64,000 bases of DNA from Chlamydoabsidia padenii (GCA_025330725.1 JAIWND010000026.1:337092-401091); one strand, 5' to 3'; shown: positions 1-11,211, numbered from the stretch's first letter. The notes: generated by a model from the sequence alone, not told the origin. Translations and numbers: made by a program.

Positions 1-2
1 AC

Positions 3-149
3 TATCAACATGTTGCTTCTTCCTCTTCATCGACTTACTCTGATGATGAAAGTCCATTGTTGAAACCTATTGATACTAGTGGTTTTTACTACCCTTCTGG
101 ATTTCAAGACACTACCATGCGGCCTTTGGATTCTCTCATGCACTTTTGA
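3..149 (+). CDS. C-terminal end of an unidentified + strand gene (5' cut by window edge)
   Basis: An open frame enters from the left edge and ends at the TGA at 147-149, giving about 48 residues. They are Ser-rich (a run of five Ser), then acidic (SDDESPLLKP), then Tyr/Phe-rich, ending in DSLMHF. A 3' untranslated region follows, with an AATAAA signal at 417-422. No domain is recognisable in this tail and I cannot name the product. It could be a last exon or the end of a longer exon. Confidence 0.6.
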   Translation, partial: YQHVASSSSSTYSDDESPLLKPIDTSGFYYPSGFQDTTMRPLDSLMHF

Positions 150-1141
150 GTTGGGAACACAGCAGCATCTTTTTTTTTTTTTAACCTATTATCCATATCT
201 CCCCCCATATATAACTTACTCATCTATATCCTATCACATTTATTTATTATCCCCTCCACTCTGATACAATTAGTATAGCTCATGTTTGTTTGTTTGTGCT
301 TGTTTGTTTTTATTCCTCTTATATCATTTACCATCATTCATCATCTTTACTGTTTATATCACTTATCATCATTATCTTGTATCATTCACCTTCCTGTTGT
401 ATATCATGTTTATATAAATAAAGCAACTTCTTTTTACTGGCCTCTAATGTGTAACATTAACTTGATCTGTTTGACCTTTTTTTTTTCAGGGACGTTTAAT
501 GTCGGGGGTTAAAAATCATTCGTGTGCCCTGATGGAAAAAAAAAAAAAAAAAAAAAAAAAGGATGCACTCATTAAACTCTAAAAATGGAAGCATCCACTC
601 GTCAGATTGGGGTCAAAACATATACCATCTGTCGATCCCCTTTTCAAAACCCTGTTTGTTTTTTTTTCGTTCTCAGATGGATACATTCCTTCACTTAAGG
701 TTCACCATTCTCCCTTCATCCCCGGTTTTCGAAGCTTGCTTACTATCGGTCCATTCAACACTAAAGTGGGCGATGCCGGGATTTGAATTCGTCAGCTTAT
801 CATGCAATCAGGTTATTTCCTTGAAGCAAGGAACATCGTTAGCAAATACATCCAGAATCATTTCGACCATCAATAAAATACCCTTTTTGTTAAATGGCAT
901 ATATATGTGTAAAGTACGGTTGAATTAAATGAGGTAACCAGTATCTTGCCCAAACATAATGCCTAGGAATTTTGGCTGGTTTCAAGTTAATTTACCCATA
1001 GACATGTATCAAGCGAATCAAGTTGTCTATTATGTAACCCCAACAAATATGACCAAAACATACACATTATAAAATAAAGTCAAATCACAAATCCATGTTT
1101 ATTAAGATGATCTATACAACACAAACTATTCTACAAAGTGA
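150..1141. other. Intergenic: 3' UTR, A22 tract and a promoter-like motif, no gene recognised
   Basis: Contains the 3' UTR and poly(A) signal (417-422) of the leftmost gene, a poly(A) tract at about 538-560 and one copy of the recurrent motif in reverse orientation (CCGGGATTTGAA, 777-788). The minus-strand AATAAA at about 1098-1103 serves the next gene. A 121-codon open frame at 563-928 has no recognisable composition and is not called. Confidence 0.5.
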
Positions 1142-1507
1142 CTATACTGTAATGGGAAATACATCACCATGTAGGGAAGCCCTTTTTTGCTTGTTCACCA
1201 TAGATGAGTACCAGACTACCCGCAAGCCGAATTCAAATAAACGTCCCTAGATCACAATAAAAATAAAAAATAAAAGTATTGGTTTTCCATGCTTATTACC
1301 TTTTCCTTGTTATAATGAGACTGGCTGGAGGCATCTTCGCCTTCAAGATGTGTTTTGAGATCAGTTTTATAGAAGCAGCGACTACAAAACAACAATAAAG
1401 TTTATGGTGAGTCTCCGTCTTGGTTCCATATGCTGTTTGGTATGAGGTTGTGCCCACTTGATGTGAGCCAGAGTTGCCGTTGTTTGAGGTGAGTCTGTGT
1501 TGCTCAT
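1142..1507 (-). CDS. Unknown 78-residue protein, three exons
   Basis: Proposed exons are 1458-1507, 1300-1381 and 1142-1246. They join in frame into 78 codons plus TAG. The protein starts MSNTDSPQTT and its conserved-looking end contains GRLFEFGLRVVWYSS and GDVFPITV. Intron 2 (1247-1299) has a canonical GTAATA donor and CTAG acceptor. Intron 1 (1382-1457) needs a weak GTGGGC donor, so the first exon is the least certain part. A minus-strand AATAAA lies just downstream (about 1098-1103). A promoter-type motif (TTCAAAACCCGCC, 1713-1725) and an A19 tract (about 1630-1649) lie upstream. I do not recognise the family; no signal peptide or membrane segment is visible. Confidence 0.45.
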
Positions 1508-1836
1508 TGTCGCATCCGATCATGAATCCATCGCAGTCGTTTGTTGTTTATCCACGTTGATATATAATGGATCATTACTGTACCAAAGCTATTCCACACC
1601 AGTTTTATGTTGAATTAGAGTCGAATGGTCAAAAAAAAAAAAAAAAAAAAAGTGGGAGAGAAGAACAAAAGAGGGGAAAGAAATCTTTTGCCAGCACTTT
1701 TATGAATAAATATTCAAAACCCGCCCGAGTACCTGTAAGAGAATGGAAGTGTACTACAATGGTATAATAAAATACGTTTATTTATTAAAGGAGTATCTAA
1801 TGCTATTTGTATAAGGGGAAAGGAGGGTGTGATCAT

Positions 1837-2258
1837 CTACAATAGTATTTCCAATTCACCACATCCTCCACAGGTCCAAACTAAAAACAGGTCATTTCCA
1901 TCTGGTAAGCCCAACGTTGAAGAAGTTACTTTTGAGTCACCACCGGGACAGAGTCTAGATTTTAAAACAAAGGATTAGAGACAGTGTCATGTTTCCACTA
2001 ACAAGCTTACCCATGTTGTTGTTTTGCCAAGTTGATCATGGTTTTGATACCTTGTGGGGATAGATCCTTTTGGTAAGCCAAAGGAATGATTAATTCACAG
2101 TTGGTACAATGAAGCCCCGTCGTTGTTGTTGTCAAACAGTGAGCGCATTGAGGACAAGGGAAGTAGTCAGGTGATAGTATTGTTCGCTTGTTGTTTCCTT
2201 TTTGTTCGTCAATGTTAAAGTCGCTACTGATTTCATCAAAGAGTCTTTTTTTCCACAT
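1837..2258 (-). CDS. RPAIN: RPA-interacting protein homologue, C-terminal zinc domain (121 aa)
   Basis: Exons 2011-2258 and 1837-1954 are split by a 56-nt GTAAGC...CTAG intron and give 121 residues. The cysteine pattern is that of the RPA-interacting C-terminal domain: CPQC near residue 35, CTNC near 53, then a helix (LSPQGIKTMINLAKQQH), a CP pair and a final CGGCGELEILL, matching the way animal RPAIN proteins end. In animals RPAIN carries replication protein A into the nucleus; that role is inferred here. The protein is much shorter than human RPAIN (219 aa) and lacks a clear N-terminal RPA-binding helix. Either the fungal form is short or a 5' exon was missed. Two promoter-type motifs sit just upstream (2301-2311 and 2323-2332). 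Confidence 0.75.
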
Positions 2259-2570
2259 TCTTCATTTCAAAGAGAGAGAGGGAAAAAAAATCCTGTCAGT
2301 CGGGATTTAAATACCAACAAATCGGGATTCAAGTGAGGGCCAGATCTGTTCAAATTGATTCAAGTCCTACAGTTATCATCATTATCATTTTTATTATCAA
2401 AGTTCTAGTTATATGTGAGTGGGGGTACGAAGTGTGAATGGGAAGAGTCAATAATGTCTATATTAGGTCATGGGTAAAAAGTGTCTATAAAACGAGAGAA
2501 GATGGAATAATTGAATGTGTATATACAATAAAAAGGGGGAAGATAAAAAAAAAAAAGTTTATACAGTAAT

Positions 2571-3004
2571 CTAAGATCGAATCCTGGCCAATGTTTTCAG
2601 TTTCCGAAGGGTTACAAAAAAGGCGCCAGCACCAGAGAGAAGAGCCATACCAGAGACAAGACCAAAAGCATATGGATCTTGTTCAAAGTAGTTCTTAAAG
2701 TTCATACCAAATAGAGCACCATAGACACTTACCACACTGGCAGATAAGGTCACCATAGTTAAACGAATATCAAACCACATTAAAGAGTTCCGGGATAAAT
2801 CCAATGTCAATTGTACAACGTCTTCGGTAGATTTCATATTGGAGATGAGTCGTGATGTTTCGTTGGCGATTTCCTCCGTTTGTTTAAGATAGGCTTCCAG
2901 TAACAATTCCACTTCTTCATGATCTGATGCATCTCTAGGGTGTCCAGACTTTTTTGCTGTAAGATACATGGCTGCCAGATCATCATCTAATAAAAAAGGT
3001 ATCA

Positions 3005-3037
<33 letters not shown>

Positions 3038-3882
3038 ATTATTATTATTATTCCTTACCATATTCCAATAATTCATCAATAGCATCCCGTATAGATGAGA
3101 CATCATGTTCAAATTTAGATAACTTCTTGGAGAGTTGTAACAAATCCCGCAGTCGTTCTTGATTCACACTTTCTTCAATATCCACCAGTCCTTCCAAATC
3201 ACTAAGCAGTCGATTGACAGGTCCTTCCAAAGCCTCCAATTCAGATTGCATAGATGAAGTCACCGAGATGAGAATCGCTTCTAAAGCCCTAATTTGATAT
3301 ATATATATATATATAAAAGTTAGTTTCTAGTCAATCATCATGTTACAATAGTGATTGAACTTGCTTGAATTCAAAGGGTAGTTGATCATTTTGTGAGCAA
3401 AGCCGTTCTTGAAGATCTTGGACAAATACGCTTTGGTTATAACTATCGGTTGAGCCAAAGGTATCAAAAAGGACCACCATGTCACTTTTAAGTAATGCCC
3501 GCATGTGTGCCATATTGATCAGAATTGCTTCGGAGCGCACCAGAATGGTCGGTTTTTGGTTAAGAGACCGAGTATCGATCGTTCGTAGATCCCGAGGCAA
3601 TAAAGAATGCTGTTGACAGAATTCAGACTTTCGGATATCACCAGCAGTAGTTTTGACAAGTCCTTGTTGATCAAATTCAGTACCTAATTATATGTTAAAG
3701 CAAAGTGAGTTTTCGTTTATTAGTTTACAAGTAAACTTACATCGTAGTTTGAGATCGGCAGTGTTGGTTGGTAAGGGTGTGATTCGTGTAGGTATGATAG
3801 AGGGACGAATAAAACGTTTGGATATAAAAAAGGAAGTGGAGAAAGGTCTACGTAGAGGTCTAACAAATACTGGTGAGAGCAT
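2571..3882 (-). CDS. MRS2: Mitochondrial inner-membrane Mg2+ channel, Mrs2/Lpe10 family (368 aa)
   Basis: Four exons: 3741-3882, 3365-3683, 3059-3288, 2571-2986. Mrs2 lets Mg2+ into the mitochondrial matrix as a pentameric CorA-type channel. The N-terminus (MLSPVFVRPLRRPFST) is Arg/Ser-rich with no acidic residues, as in a mitochondrial presequence. The core shows LPFEFKALEAILISV and DDDLAAMYLT, typical of the family. The first membrane helix ends in the hallmark GMN motif (residues 324-326), followed by an acidic loop and a second helix; the C-terminus is basic. Intron 2 (3289-3364) starts with GCAAGT, so it is a GC-AG intron, and no GT alternative keeps the frame. Introns 2 and 3 carry TA repeats. 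The gene is divergent from the APSES factor across 335 bp. Confidence 0.93.
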
Positions 3883-4217
3883 TAAATAAAGTGAAGATAG
3901 AATGGGGAAGAAAAAGAAAAAAAGTTATTGTTTTGCCTGGGTCTTTTTTTTTTTTTTTTCTTTGGATGGTTCAAAATAATTTCAAATGCCGCCAAGTCGG
4001 ATCGATTGCATTTTTAGAAAAAACGCGGCACTTTTATTTTCCCAACCTCTTCTTATTATTATCATTATTATTATTATTATTAGTATTATTCCCTTGACTG
4101 ATTCACCACATATTATAATATCTGTAAGTATTAAAACTATTTGACTATAATATGTTGATGCCTTTATTACTGTACAGTATAACTCACTTTCTTTTTGTCT
4201 TTCATGAAAACATCCAG
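3883..4217. promoter_or_regulatory. Divergent promoter between MRS2 and the APSES factor
   Basis: The 335-bp spacer holds a promoter-type motif (TTCAAATGCCGCC, 3981-3993), a T15 tract near 3944-3959, an ATT repeat (about 4054-4090) and a likely 5' UTR intron of the APSES gene (GTAAGT donor at 4124, acceptor AG at 4216-4217). The motif is about 100 bp from the MRS2 start and 225 bp from the APSES start, so it may serve both. Confidence 0.5.
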
Positions 4218-6459
4218 ATGGCGATTCCACGCATTTATACTGCTGTATACTCTGGTGTACCGGTCTTTGAGATGGTGGTCAACGATATAGCCATTATGCG
4301 ACGTCGGGTGGACTCTCATATGAACGCTACTCAAATCCTCAAGGCTGCTGGTATTGACAAGGGCAAACGGACAAAGATCTTGGAAAGAGAAATTCTTCCG
4401 GGTGAACACGAAAAGGTGCAAGGTGGTTATGGGAAATTTCAGGGTACATGGTAAGGCAGAACTAAAATAAAGACAACACGTTTGTTAATGGTGACCAATA
4501 AAAAACCTTTACACATGTATAGGATACCTCTCCAAAGAAGTATTGATTTGGCAAAACAATATCAAGTATACGAACTAGTCAAACCCATGATGGAATTCGA
4601 CCCGGCAACATCTGGTGACATTGATGAAAAACACAAAGTACCAACAAAAGAACAGGCGCAACTTTACGACAAACAAGCTCAACCAAATAAGAAGAAGCGG
4701 AAACTTGTACAGTCATCTTCATCGGCGCCTGCACCTTCACCGTACCAACAACAACAACCTGCTCTTCAACCCCGACAGTATGAACAAGACCAGCATCATA
4801 AACAATCACACTATTGGCACCCTGATAACGATCCTCATGCATCCAAGCAATCTTATGTGACCCCTGATGACTCACTAAACGACAATTCAGCAAACACCAA
4901 AAACAGCACCATCCTCATGTCTATCTTCCTGTCCGATAATTCCACCAGCGTTGGTGACCTTCTCAAGGCGACTCCAGATATTGATGTCAACATGGTACTA
5001 GATGAACAAGGCAATACGGCATTACATTGGGCGGCTTCTCTCGGACGATTCAACACAGTGGAACAACTCACGCTTCATGGTGGAGATATCAAACGACAAA
5101 ACTATACTGGTGAAACAGCCTTGATGAAAAGTGTGGCCGTGACCAACAATTTCGATCGTGATTGCTTCCGTCGGATCCTAAAGTTTTTGGAAGGCTCTCT
5201 CCATCTCACTGATCATAAGCACCGTAATGTCATTCATCACACGGCTATTACAACTGGTGTCCATGGTCGAGAAATGGCGGCCTTGTACTATATGCATCAT
5301 CTGTTGGAACGGTTGGACAAGACATCTTCTAACAAGTCAGCATTATTGGACGCACAAGATGATCAGGGGGATACCGCTATCAATATTGCAGCAAGACTCG
5401 ATTGCTCAAAAATGGTGGATTTACTTGCAGAGGCAGGCGCGAATCAATCAACTGAAAACAACCTCGGATTCACTCCAAAAGACTATGTAGCTGGTGAAAA
5501 CAAGGTAAGCAACAATAATAAAAATGCAAATACCCCCCCCACTTCATTTACTTGACATGTCATCTTTTTATTGTAACATCTAGTCATCACCACAGAACTC
5601 GATTGTCAATAATGAACCCAACTCACCATCTCAACATGCATCTTCCAGTACCACAGCCCATCCCACACTGTATTCAAAACGATCTACAAGCTCAACACAT
5701 CGAGGGAAAGAAATTGTTGCTAGTAAGTAATAATAATTGGTATCTATATATCAGTATACTCAGATACCCTTTCCTCCTTTTTTTTTTTTTGTTTTAGCTG
5801 TACAAAAGATAGTGGATGCATTGGACGAAGAATATGGTGATCAACTATCTAACCGAGAAACACAACTTAAAGAACTACAACAGAAACTGGAAGAAACGAA
5901 CGTCAAACTGGAAGAAGCAAAGAAGGACCTGGAAACACGACAAGAAGAACACCAACATTTGGCAGAAGCACAGCAAAAAGTACGGCATCTCACTCAAGCA
6001 TTGGAAGACGGCTGGCATGAATTAGGGCAACTAACCGACAAGGTGGATCGAAACATTGTACTGCAACTGGATCAGGATATAGACTTGTCATTCAATATAC
6101 AAGATGAAGACGATCATGTAATGAAACTTAAGGCACGGATCGATGCCTACACACGCAACAACGACACTCTCAAGATCTATGCAGACAAATTACGGGCGGA
6201 AACGGCGGAGAAAGAGATGCAATGCAAGCGGTTGATTGCGGCTTGTTGTAATCTTCCTATCGATAAGATTGATGAACTGGTGGAACCATTGACATTGGCA
6301 ATTGAAAGTGACCCCCCTGATCTGGATTTGGGTCGGGTGATTGGATTCATGGAAAAGATTCGACGACAAGGTACATTCCCTGATGCTGGTGCTAATGCTG
6401 ATATCTCTCCTATCTCAACAACCACCTTACCATCTAGTAATATTAAACTACCTTCTTGA
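4218..6459 (+). CDS. APSES-type transcription factor with ankyrin repeats, Mbp1/Swi4/Res family (671 aa)
   Basis: Exons 4218-4450, 4523-5504, 5584-5722, 5798-6459. Residues 1-105 are an APSES (KilA-N-like) DNA-binding domain, visible from [33 protein letters not shown] and [16 protein letters not shown] Gln/Ser-rich linker follows. Ankyrin units are seen near residues 235-275 ([14 protein letters not shown]) and 355-390 ([13 protein letters not shown]). Residues 452-540 are a charged coiled coil. This is the layout of the DNA-binding subunit of fungal MBF/SBF, which drives G1/S genes together with a Swi6-like partner. I cannot separate Mbp1, Swi4, Res1 and Res2 from sequence alone, so no symbol is given. 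A 5' UTR intron probably precedes the ATG. AATAAA follows near 6562. Confidence 0.93.
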
Positions 6460-6934
6460 TCCCTTAACACACATTCCCCATGATTTTTTTTTTTTTTTAC
6501 TCCTTGTACATAGTATTTTATCTCTCTCTCTTTAAACTAGTCTTTTATTCAATTATCTTCTCAATAAAAACTTTGGGACGCTATTCCGGTCCATTTTATG
6601 CGTCAAATGATGAGACAAGCGGAATTTGAAAACGGCTTTATTTCTTTCTCGATGTTTGATTATAATGATGAGAACTCCATCGACAAACTACATCCATCTT
6701 GCTCTTGACCAGACTAACAAAATGGTCTGGTCTAAACAATGTTGGCTGATGAATCAGATAAACACCCACTACATTATCTCTTAAAAAAAATCACTCAAAC
6801 TCAACGTTTTTTAATCCCCAGTTTAATACCAACGAGCCGCAGAAATCACGTAATTTGAAAACCAGCCAGACTTGGAAATGATCACCGATAAATCGCCTGA
6901 AAAAAAAGATGCACTCACCCTCTCTCAAAACAAA

Positions 6935-7400
6935 AGTCAGGGTAAAACAATCTTGAGACTATACTGCTCCATACAGTGGACTTGGTACATTGGCCATTAT
7001 GTAAAGTTTGTTGGAAATAGGCTATAGAATGCTCATGGTCACTTTTGTCATTAGCGGTCGTGGACAATTGGAGCGAGTAGAGCCTTTCCAAATCTTAGTA
7101 GAGTCAGGCGGGATCTAAAAATGAAGTCTGGTTCCTCTTCTTCTTCTTGCAAATGACAGGTAAAGGTCATCGCAAGCCTGGATTGACTAACACAAGGTCC
7201 TGGTGCTTAACTTTTGCGGTAAATTATATTTGAAATGGGTTATAGTATTCACAGCACCACTTTAATCATTAGCATCTTTTAACAATGGAGCGAGTAAGGA
7301 ATCAAGGTAAAGCGGGGTGTGAATATGAAGTGGGTTTCATGACAGGTAAAAGTCATCGCAAGTTCGGATAGATTGACACAATGGACTTGGTGCTTGGATT
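6935..7400. repeat. Diverged direct repeats, about two and a half copies
   Basis: Two long copies begin near 7001 and 7219. Both read GTAAA..., then a TATAG block, then a block with CATTAGC and AATGGAGCGAGTA or AATTGGAGCGAGTA, then ACAGGTAAA(A/G)GTCATCGCAAG and finally a TGGTGCTT block. A partial third copy of the end block lies at about 6935-6990 (GTAAAACAATC...GGACTTGGTAC). Spacing varies from about 187 to 219 bp through indels, so the duplication is old. No coding potential is shared between the copies. Confidence 0.55.
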
Positions 7401-7985
7401 TTAACGTCTCATAAAGATCCTATCTTTTTGTGTCACTTTTGGTTTGATTGACTACATCTAGACATAATCCTAAAAATCGTACAATTTCCCCGACACTGAC
7501 CACCTCCTATCTTTGAATGATTAGTTCACCATCAATTTTTATTCTTTTCTTCTATTTTCCCAGCACTGATCACCTGCTTTTTATCTCTGTATTTTATAAA
7601 AAGGTTGGAACTTCTTCACCTCCGCTTTCTTTTCTTCTTCTTTTTTATCCTGTAAGTTATCGCAACCTACCCTAAACTGCATTAATCTGGTAAGTTTTAT
7701 CATTTCAAAAGACAAGATGGGCTATCCACGTATACTAACTGGCTGTTTGCATTCTTTTCATATGTATCATTGCTTTTAATCATTCCTTCAAACTATTTTA
7801 AAACACCCGTTTAATTGTTTATTTTACTTATTTTAATAAAACTAGTAAGATAGATTAATTAACAATTTGAAAATGCCAATTTGACTAGGGGAACTCTATT
7901 GCATGAATCGGTGTTAGAATTTCAAACGACGACATGATCACAACCAAGGCACATGATCAAATCTGATTGCAAGTATCCCTCAAGG

Positions 7986-8026
7986 AATCCGTGATCAAGC
8001 ATGATCACGGATTTTTTTTTTTTTTT
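7986..8026 (+). other. Perfect 12-bp hairpin followed by T15
   Basis: AATCCGTGATCA and TGATCACGGATT form a perfect 12-bp stem (7986-7997 and 8002-8013) around the loop AGCA. A run of about 15 T starts within the right arm. The shape is that of an intrinsic terminator. In a fungus a long T run alone can stop Pol III, so it may mark the end of a small Pol III RNA, or simply be a palindrome next to a homopolymer. Confidence 0.5.
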
Positions 8027-8176
8027 CGCCAACACCCACTGATGGTAATACAAACAAACACTAGGCATAAATCACACTAGCATGAGAATTAAACCCATGG
8101 ATTATTTTTATTGGATGATCAAATAAATAAATAAAAAACTATACTACTAATCAAACGGGGTTTAACTATACCAAGA

Positions 8177-8199
8177 AGAGAGAGAGAGAGAGAGAGAGG
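8177..8199. repeat. (GA)n microsatellite
   Basis: About eleven GA units lie immediately after the stop codon of the CK1-like kinase gene, in its 3' UTR. Confidence 0.7.
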
Positions 8200-9962
8200 T
8201 TAGACCAAGTTACTTCCACCATAATGTTGTCCATGATGATTGAATGTTGTTGTATGATATCGACTCCAGGGATCGGCCAGTCCGTGTTGTTGATGTCTTG
8301 ATTGTGATGTTGATGACATACATGCATGTTTGAGTGTACGTTGAGGTGCATTGTAGCGATTTTGTTGAGATTGTGCACTGTTATCGTTTTGTTGTTGTCG
8401 TTGACCACCACCACCACCATTCCACTTGAAGGACTTTTTCGAATTTCGTCGGCGTCTTCCACCACCTTGATGAGTTATGATTGTTGATAACTTGTTGTCC
8501 AGGGACAAGTCCAAAAGATCATTTGCAAGATCGTCCATAACAAAGACATCGTCAGTGATGTGGCGAGATTTATTAACCTTGGTGTTTAATACTGTTGATT
8601 CATGTTTTTCAGGGCGTTGTGTATCCGTCATGTTGTTTTCAGCCAAAGTAAACGAGTTCCCCGCGCATGAAGAGAGTAGCAGTCTTCGTAAATAGTTATA
8701 ATCAGGTTCATCAGCAAATCCAAGTAATCGAGTGTAATCAATAAAGGTCTTGATACCACGTGGAAGTCCCACACAGAGATCGATAGTTCTAGTATCCCGT
8801 TTGAGAGCATAAATCATGTCCCAACCAGCTTTTGAAGATCGAGCTTGGATACCATTCCAAGGCAAATCACCCAGAGCCAAATCCACCAACATGTAACCCA
8901 AGCTTTCCATATCATCACGCCTGGCCGGAGTCTTTCCACGATGCACATTAAGCGATGCATACCTAGCTGTACCAGTTTTGTTTCGAATTCGTTTCTTGCA
9001 TTCGGGATAAGGTTGTTTTGTGTCCAAGTTCCGCCAACAGGTTGCCAATCCCAAGTCCACCAAAAACACTTTTGGCTTAGTTTTGCCCCACAGAGTATAA
9101 AGTTCCTGGAAGGTTTGATCATCCCACTGTTCATTCTTGTTGTTGTCATTGTCTTTTATTCCAAATTTACCAGGAAGTTGGCATGAATGGGAGAATAAAA
9201 AATTTTCTGGTTTTACATCCCTAAAGATAAGTGTCAGTAGTCAGTTACTTTCTTCTTCTTCTTCTTCTTACCTATATAAAAGCCCACGGTTGTGTATATG
9301 TTCCAGAATATCAATCTAATGGCAAGATAAAAAAGAAAAAGAGGCAAATAAATAAAAAGAACTCTATTTTGTTTTTGTCTACATACTATCTGACACCCAA
9401 GATCCATGACAATAGGTAGTGGTATATGATGTACCGATTGACATAACTGCTTCAAGCTGCTACCAAGAAGATCCATGACGATACATTCAAAGTCGTCGTG
9501 ACGTCCATACCAATGACATTGAGGAATTCCAGCTACAAAAAAAAAGAAAACGTCCAAGTCACATAATTCATTCTTTTTTAATTTAAAAAGAACTTACGTC
9601 CAGCAGCAAGTATATCATATAAAATGCTTTCATTCTTGATTTGAGAAGGGTGACAGGACCAGGGTTCACGTTTCACTGCATAATGTCGGCCAGTATCAAT
9701 ATCCTTGACTATGATGTTTGAAAAAGGCTAGTTAGTATAATGTCCAGTTTTCCCCCTCCCCCCCCCAACAGGTCTTACCTTCAAAGACTTCACCAAATGA
9801 GCCTTCACCTATCTTTGCAAGTACAATCCATTGTTCACCAATAATGACATCTTGATCGCTAATATTTGATCGATTGCTTTCCAAAGAGGAGTTTGTCAGA
9901 CTATAGGAGGTCGGCAAGGGTACCATGGTTGATTGATACTTGTTGTTGTTAATGGCCGTCAT
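8200..9962 (-). CDS. Divergent casein kinase 1 family Ser/Thr kinase (501 aa)
   Basis: Five exons: 9779-9962, 9598-9708, 9387-9532, 9272-9315, 8200-9220. Features in order are the glycine loop GEGSFGEVFEG (near residue 55), the ATP lysine in YAVKRE (about 74), LAAGPGIPQCHWYG and VMDLLGSSL as in CK1 kinases, catalytic loop YRDVKPEN (about 161-168), then an activation segment with DLG (about 217) in place of DFG. The CK1-specific GTARYASLNVH and RRDDMESLGYMLV follow, and a disordered His/Gln/Gly-rich tail. Between YRD and DLG there is an Asn/Asp/Lys-rich insert of about 30 residues. Catalytic Asp, Asn and metal-binding Asp are kept, so it should be active. CK1 kinases phosphorylate primed acidic sites; the substrate here is unknown. 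Confidence 0.88.
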
Positions 9963-11211
9963 AAGAGATAATCAATCAATAATTATAAAAAAGGGTAAAA
10001 TAATATAATAAGAGGAAGAATAAGTATATGTATATAAATGTATATATGTATAATAAAGTAGTGTGAGAATATAAAGAGTAAGAATAGGGGAAGACCAGAA
10101 TAGAGCAAAGTAGTAATTGTTATAGAACGGTGGAAAGGGTTATTGGAATTCAATGGGTGGTAAAGAATTAAAACTAGTAAAGAATATGAGGAGGGTTGTA
10201 TCTTCTTTTTTTCTTTTGAAAAATCAAACTGCCGTTGAGCCGAATCGGCAATAATGATTTTCAAGAAGAAAAAAAGGTGATCCACCGTTTAACCTTGACT
10301 AAGGATTACAATAGGAAAGGGTTGGAGGAAGTGCACCAAAGTAAAAAGAAGCAGGAAGAAATAGTTGATAGATAAAAAATAATAAAAAGAGAGAGAAAGA
10401 ATGGTGTATAATGTTGTCTGTTTCTTTTCCTAGATGACTACAGTAGTTGTTGTCAAGAGAGAAAGGAAGAGGGATAAAGAGTGATTGGGATAAGAGAGGA
10501 TATAAATATATGTATAATGTAAACAAGGGTAGAAGTAAAAAAAAAAGCAAAAAGTAAAAAGTAAAAAGTAAAAAAAAAAAAGAAAGAAAGAAAGGGTGGG
10601 TCAAATGGAAAGAAAAAGAAAAATTAAAACACTCAATGCAGTCCCCTCACCAATTTCTCATTCACACCAAAATTGGAAACGCAAAAGAATCATTTTAATG
10701 TCCGCTCTTTGATGTCAGATGAGCCTGGGAGAAAAAGAAAAAGAGGACAGACAGAACAGAACCCCTATCATTTAGTTTTATTCGTATATTGCTCTCAAGT
10801 TCCTTGCGACTGATAAAAGATGTAATCAAGTCGACAGGACATGGTTATTCGAAACGAGGGAAAAGGGGGAGAGGTTTTGTCGGAGTTTATGCATCAGTAC
10901 CGGGATACGAATACATTCAAGAGAGAAAGATTTTCCCACTCTAAGAGTGATCATCAACCATCACTATCATTCTCATCTTATGATGACTTTTTTTGTCAGT
11001 ATCCCCCCAAAAAAAAGTGATTCACTTTATTGTATTTTGAATAAAAGCAAGTGGTGATCAAGATGATTAACTTTTTGATTTGATAGATACGCTCGAAAAA
11101 GCGTGAAACAAATGATGTTTTCAAATCCCGCCGAGATCACTTCAATTAAGTGCGAGGCAGATTTTTTTTTTTTTTCATTCCCTCCCCTCTCTTCCCTTTT
11201 TACTTTCCAAA
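9963..11211. other. 1.25-kb intergenic region, low-complexity
   Basis: The divergent spacer between the CK1-like kinase and the coiled-coil gene is A/T-rich with purine tracts (10540-10600, 10607-10625). It carries one good promoter-type motif (TTCAAATCCCGCC, 11120-11132), 79 bp before the ATG at 11212, followed by T14. A weaker match lies near 10222. Long Phe/Leu-only frames here are translations of low-complexity DNA. Confidence 0.5.

Larger units (their letters stand above)
6460..8199. other. 1.7-kb intergenic region with diverged repeats and a hairpin, no gene recognised
   Basis: No frame longer than about 60 codons with protein-like composition was found. The stretch holds the 3' UTR of the APSES gene, diverged direct repeats (about 6935-7400), a TATA-like TATAAAAAGG near 7596-7605 and a hairpin followed by T15 (7986-8026). 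A 20-codon ATG frame near 7717 is too short to call. A non-coding transcript is possible but not shown. Confidence 0.4.

Noticed and set aside
563..928. 121-codon + strand open frame
   Set aside because: Composition looks like translated UTR and T-rich DNA; it crosses the motif at 777-788 and has no domain or splice support.
7717..7779. 20-codon frame after a TATA-like box and a GTAAGT
   Set aside because: Too short and without a recognisable continuation; kept only as a note in the intergenic entry.
9983..10604. Two minus-strand frames rich in Phe, Leu and Tyr
   Set aside because: They are translations of purine/A-rich promoter DNA upstream of the CK1-like kinase; no true membrane-protein pattern or homologous motif.
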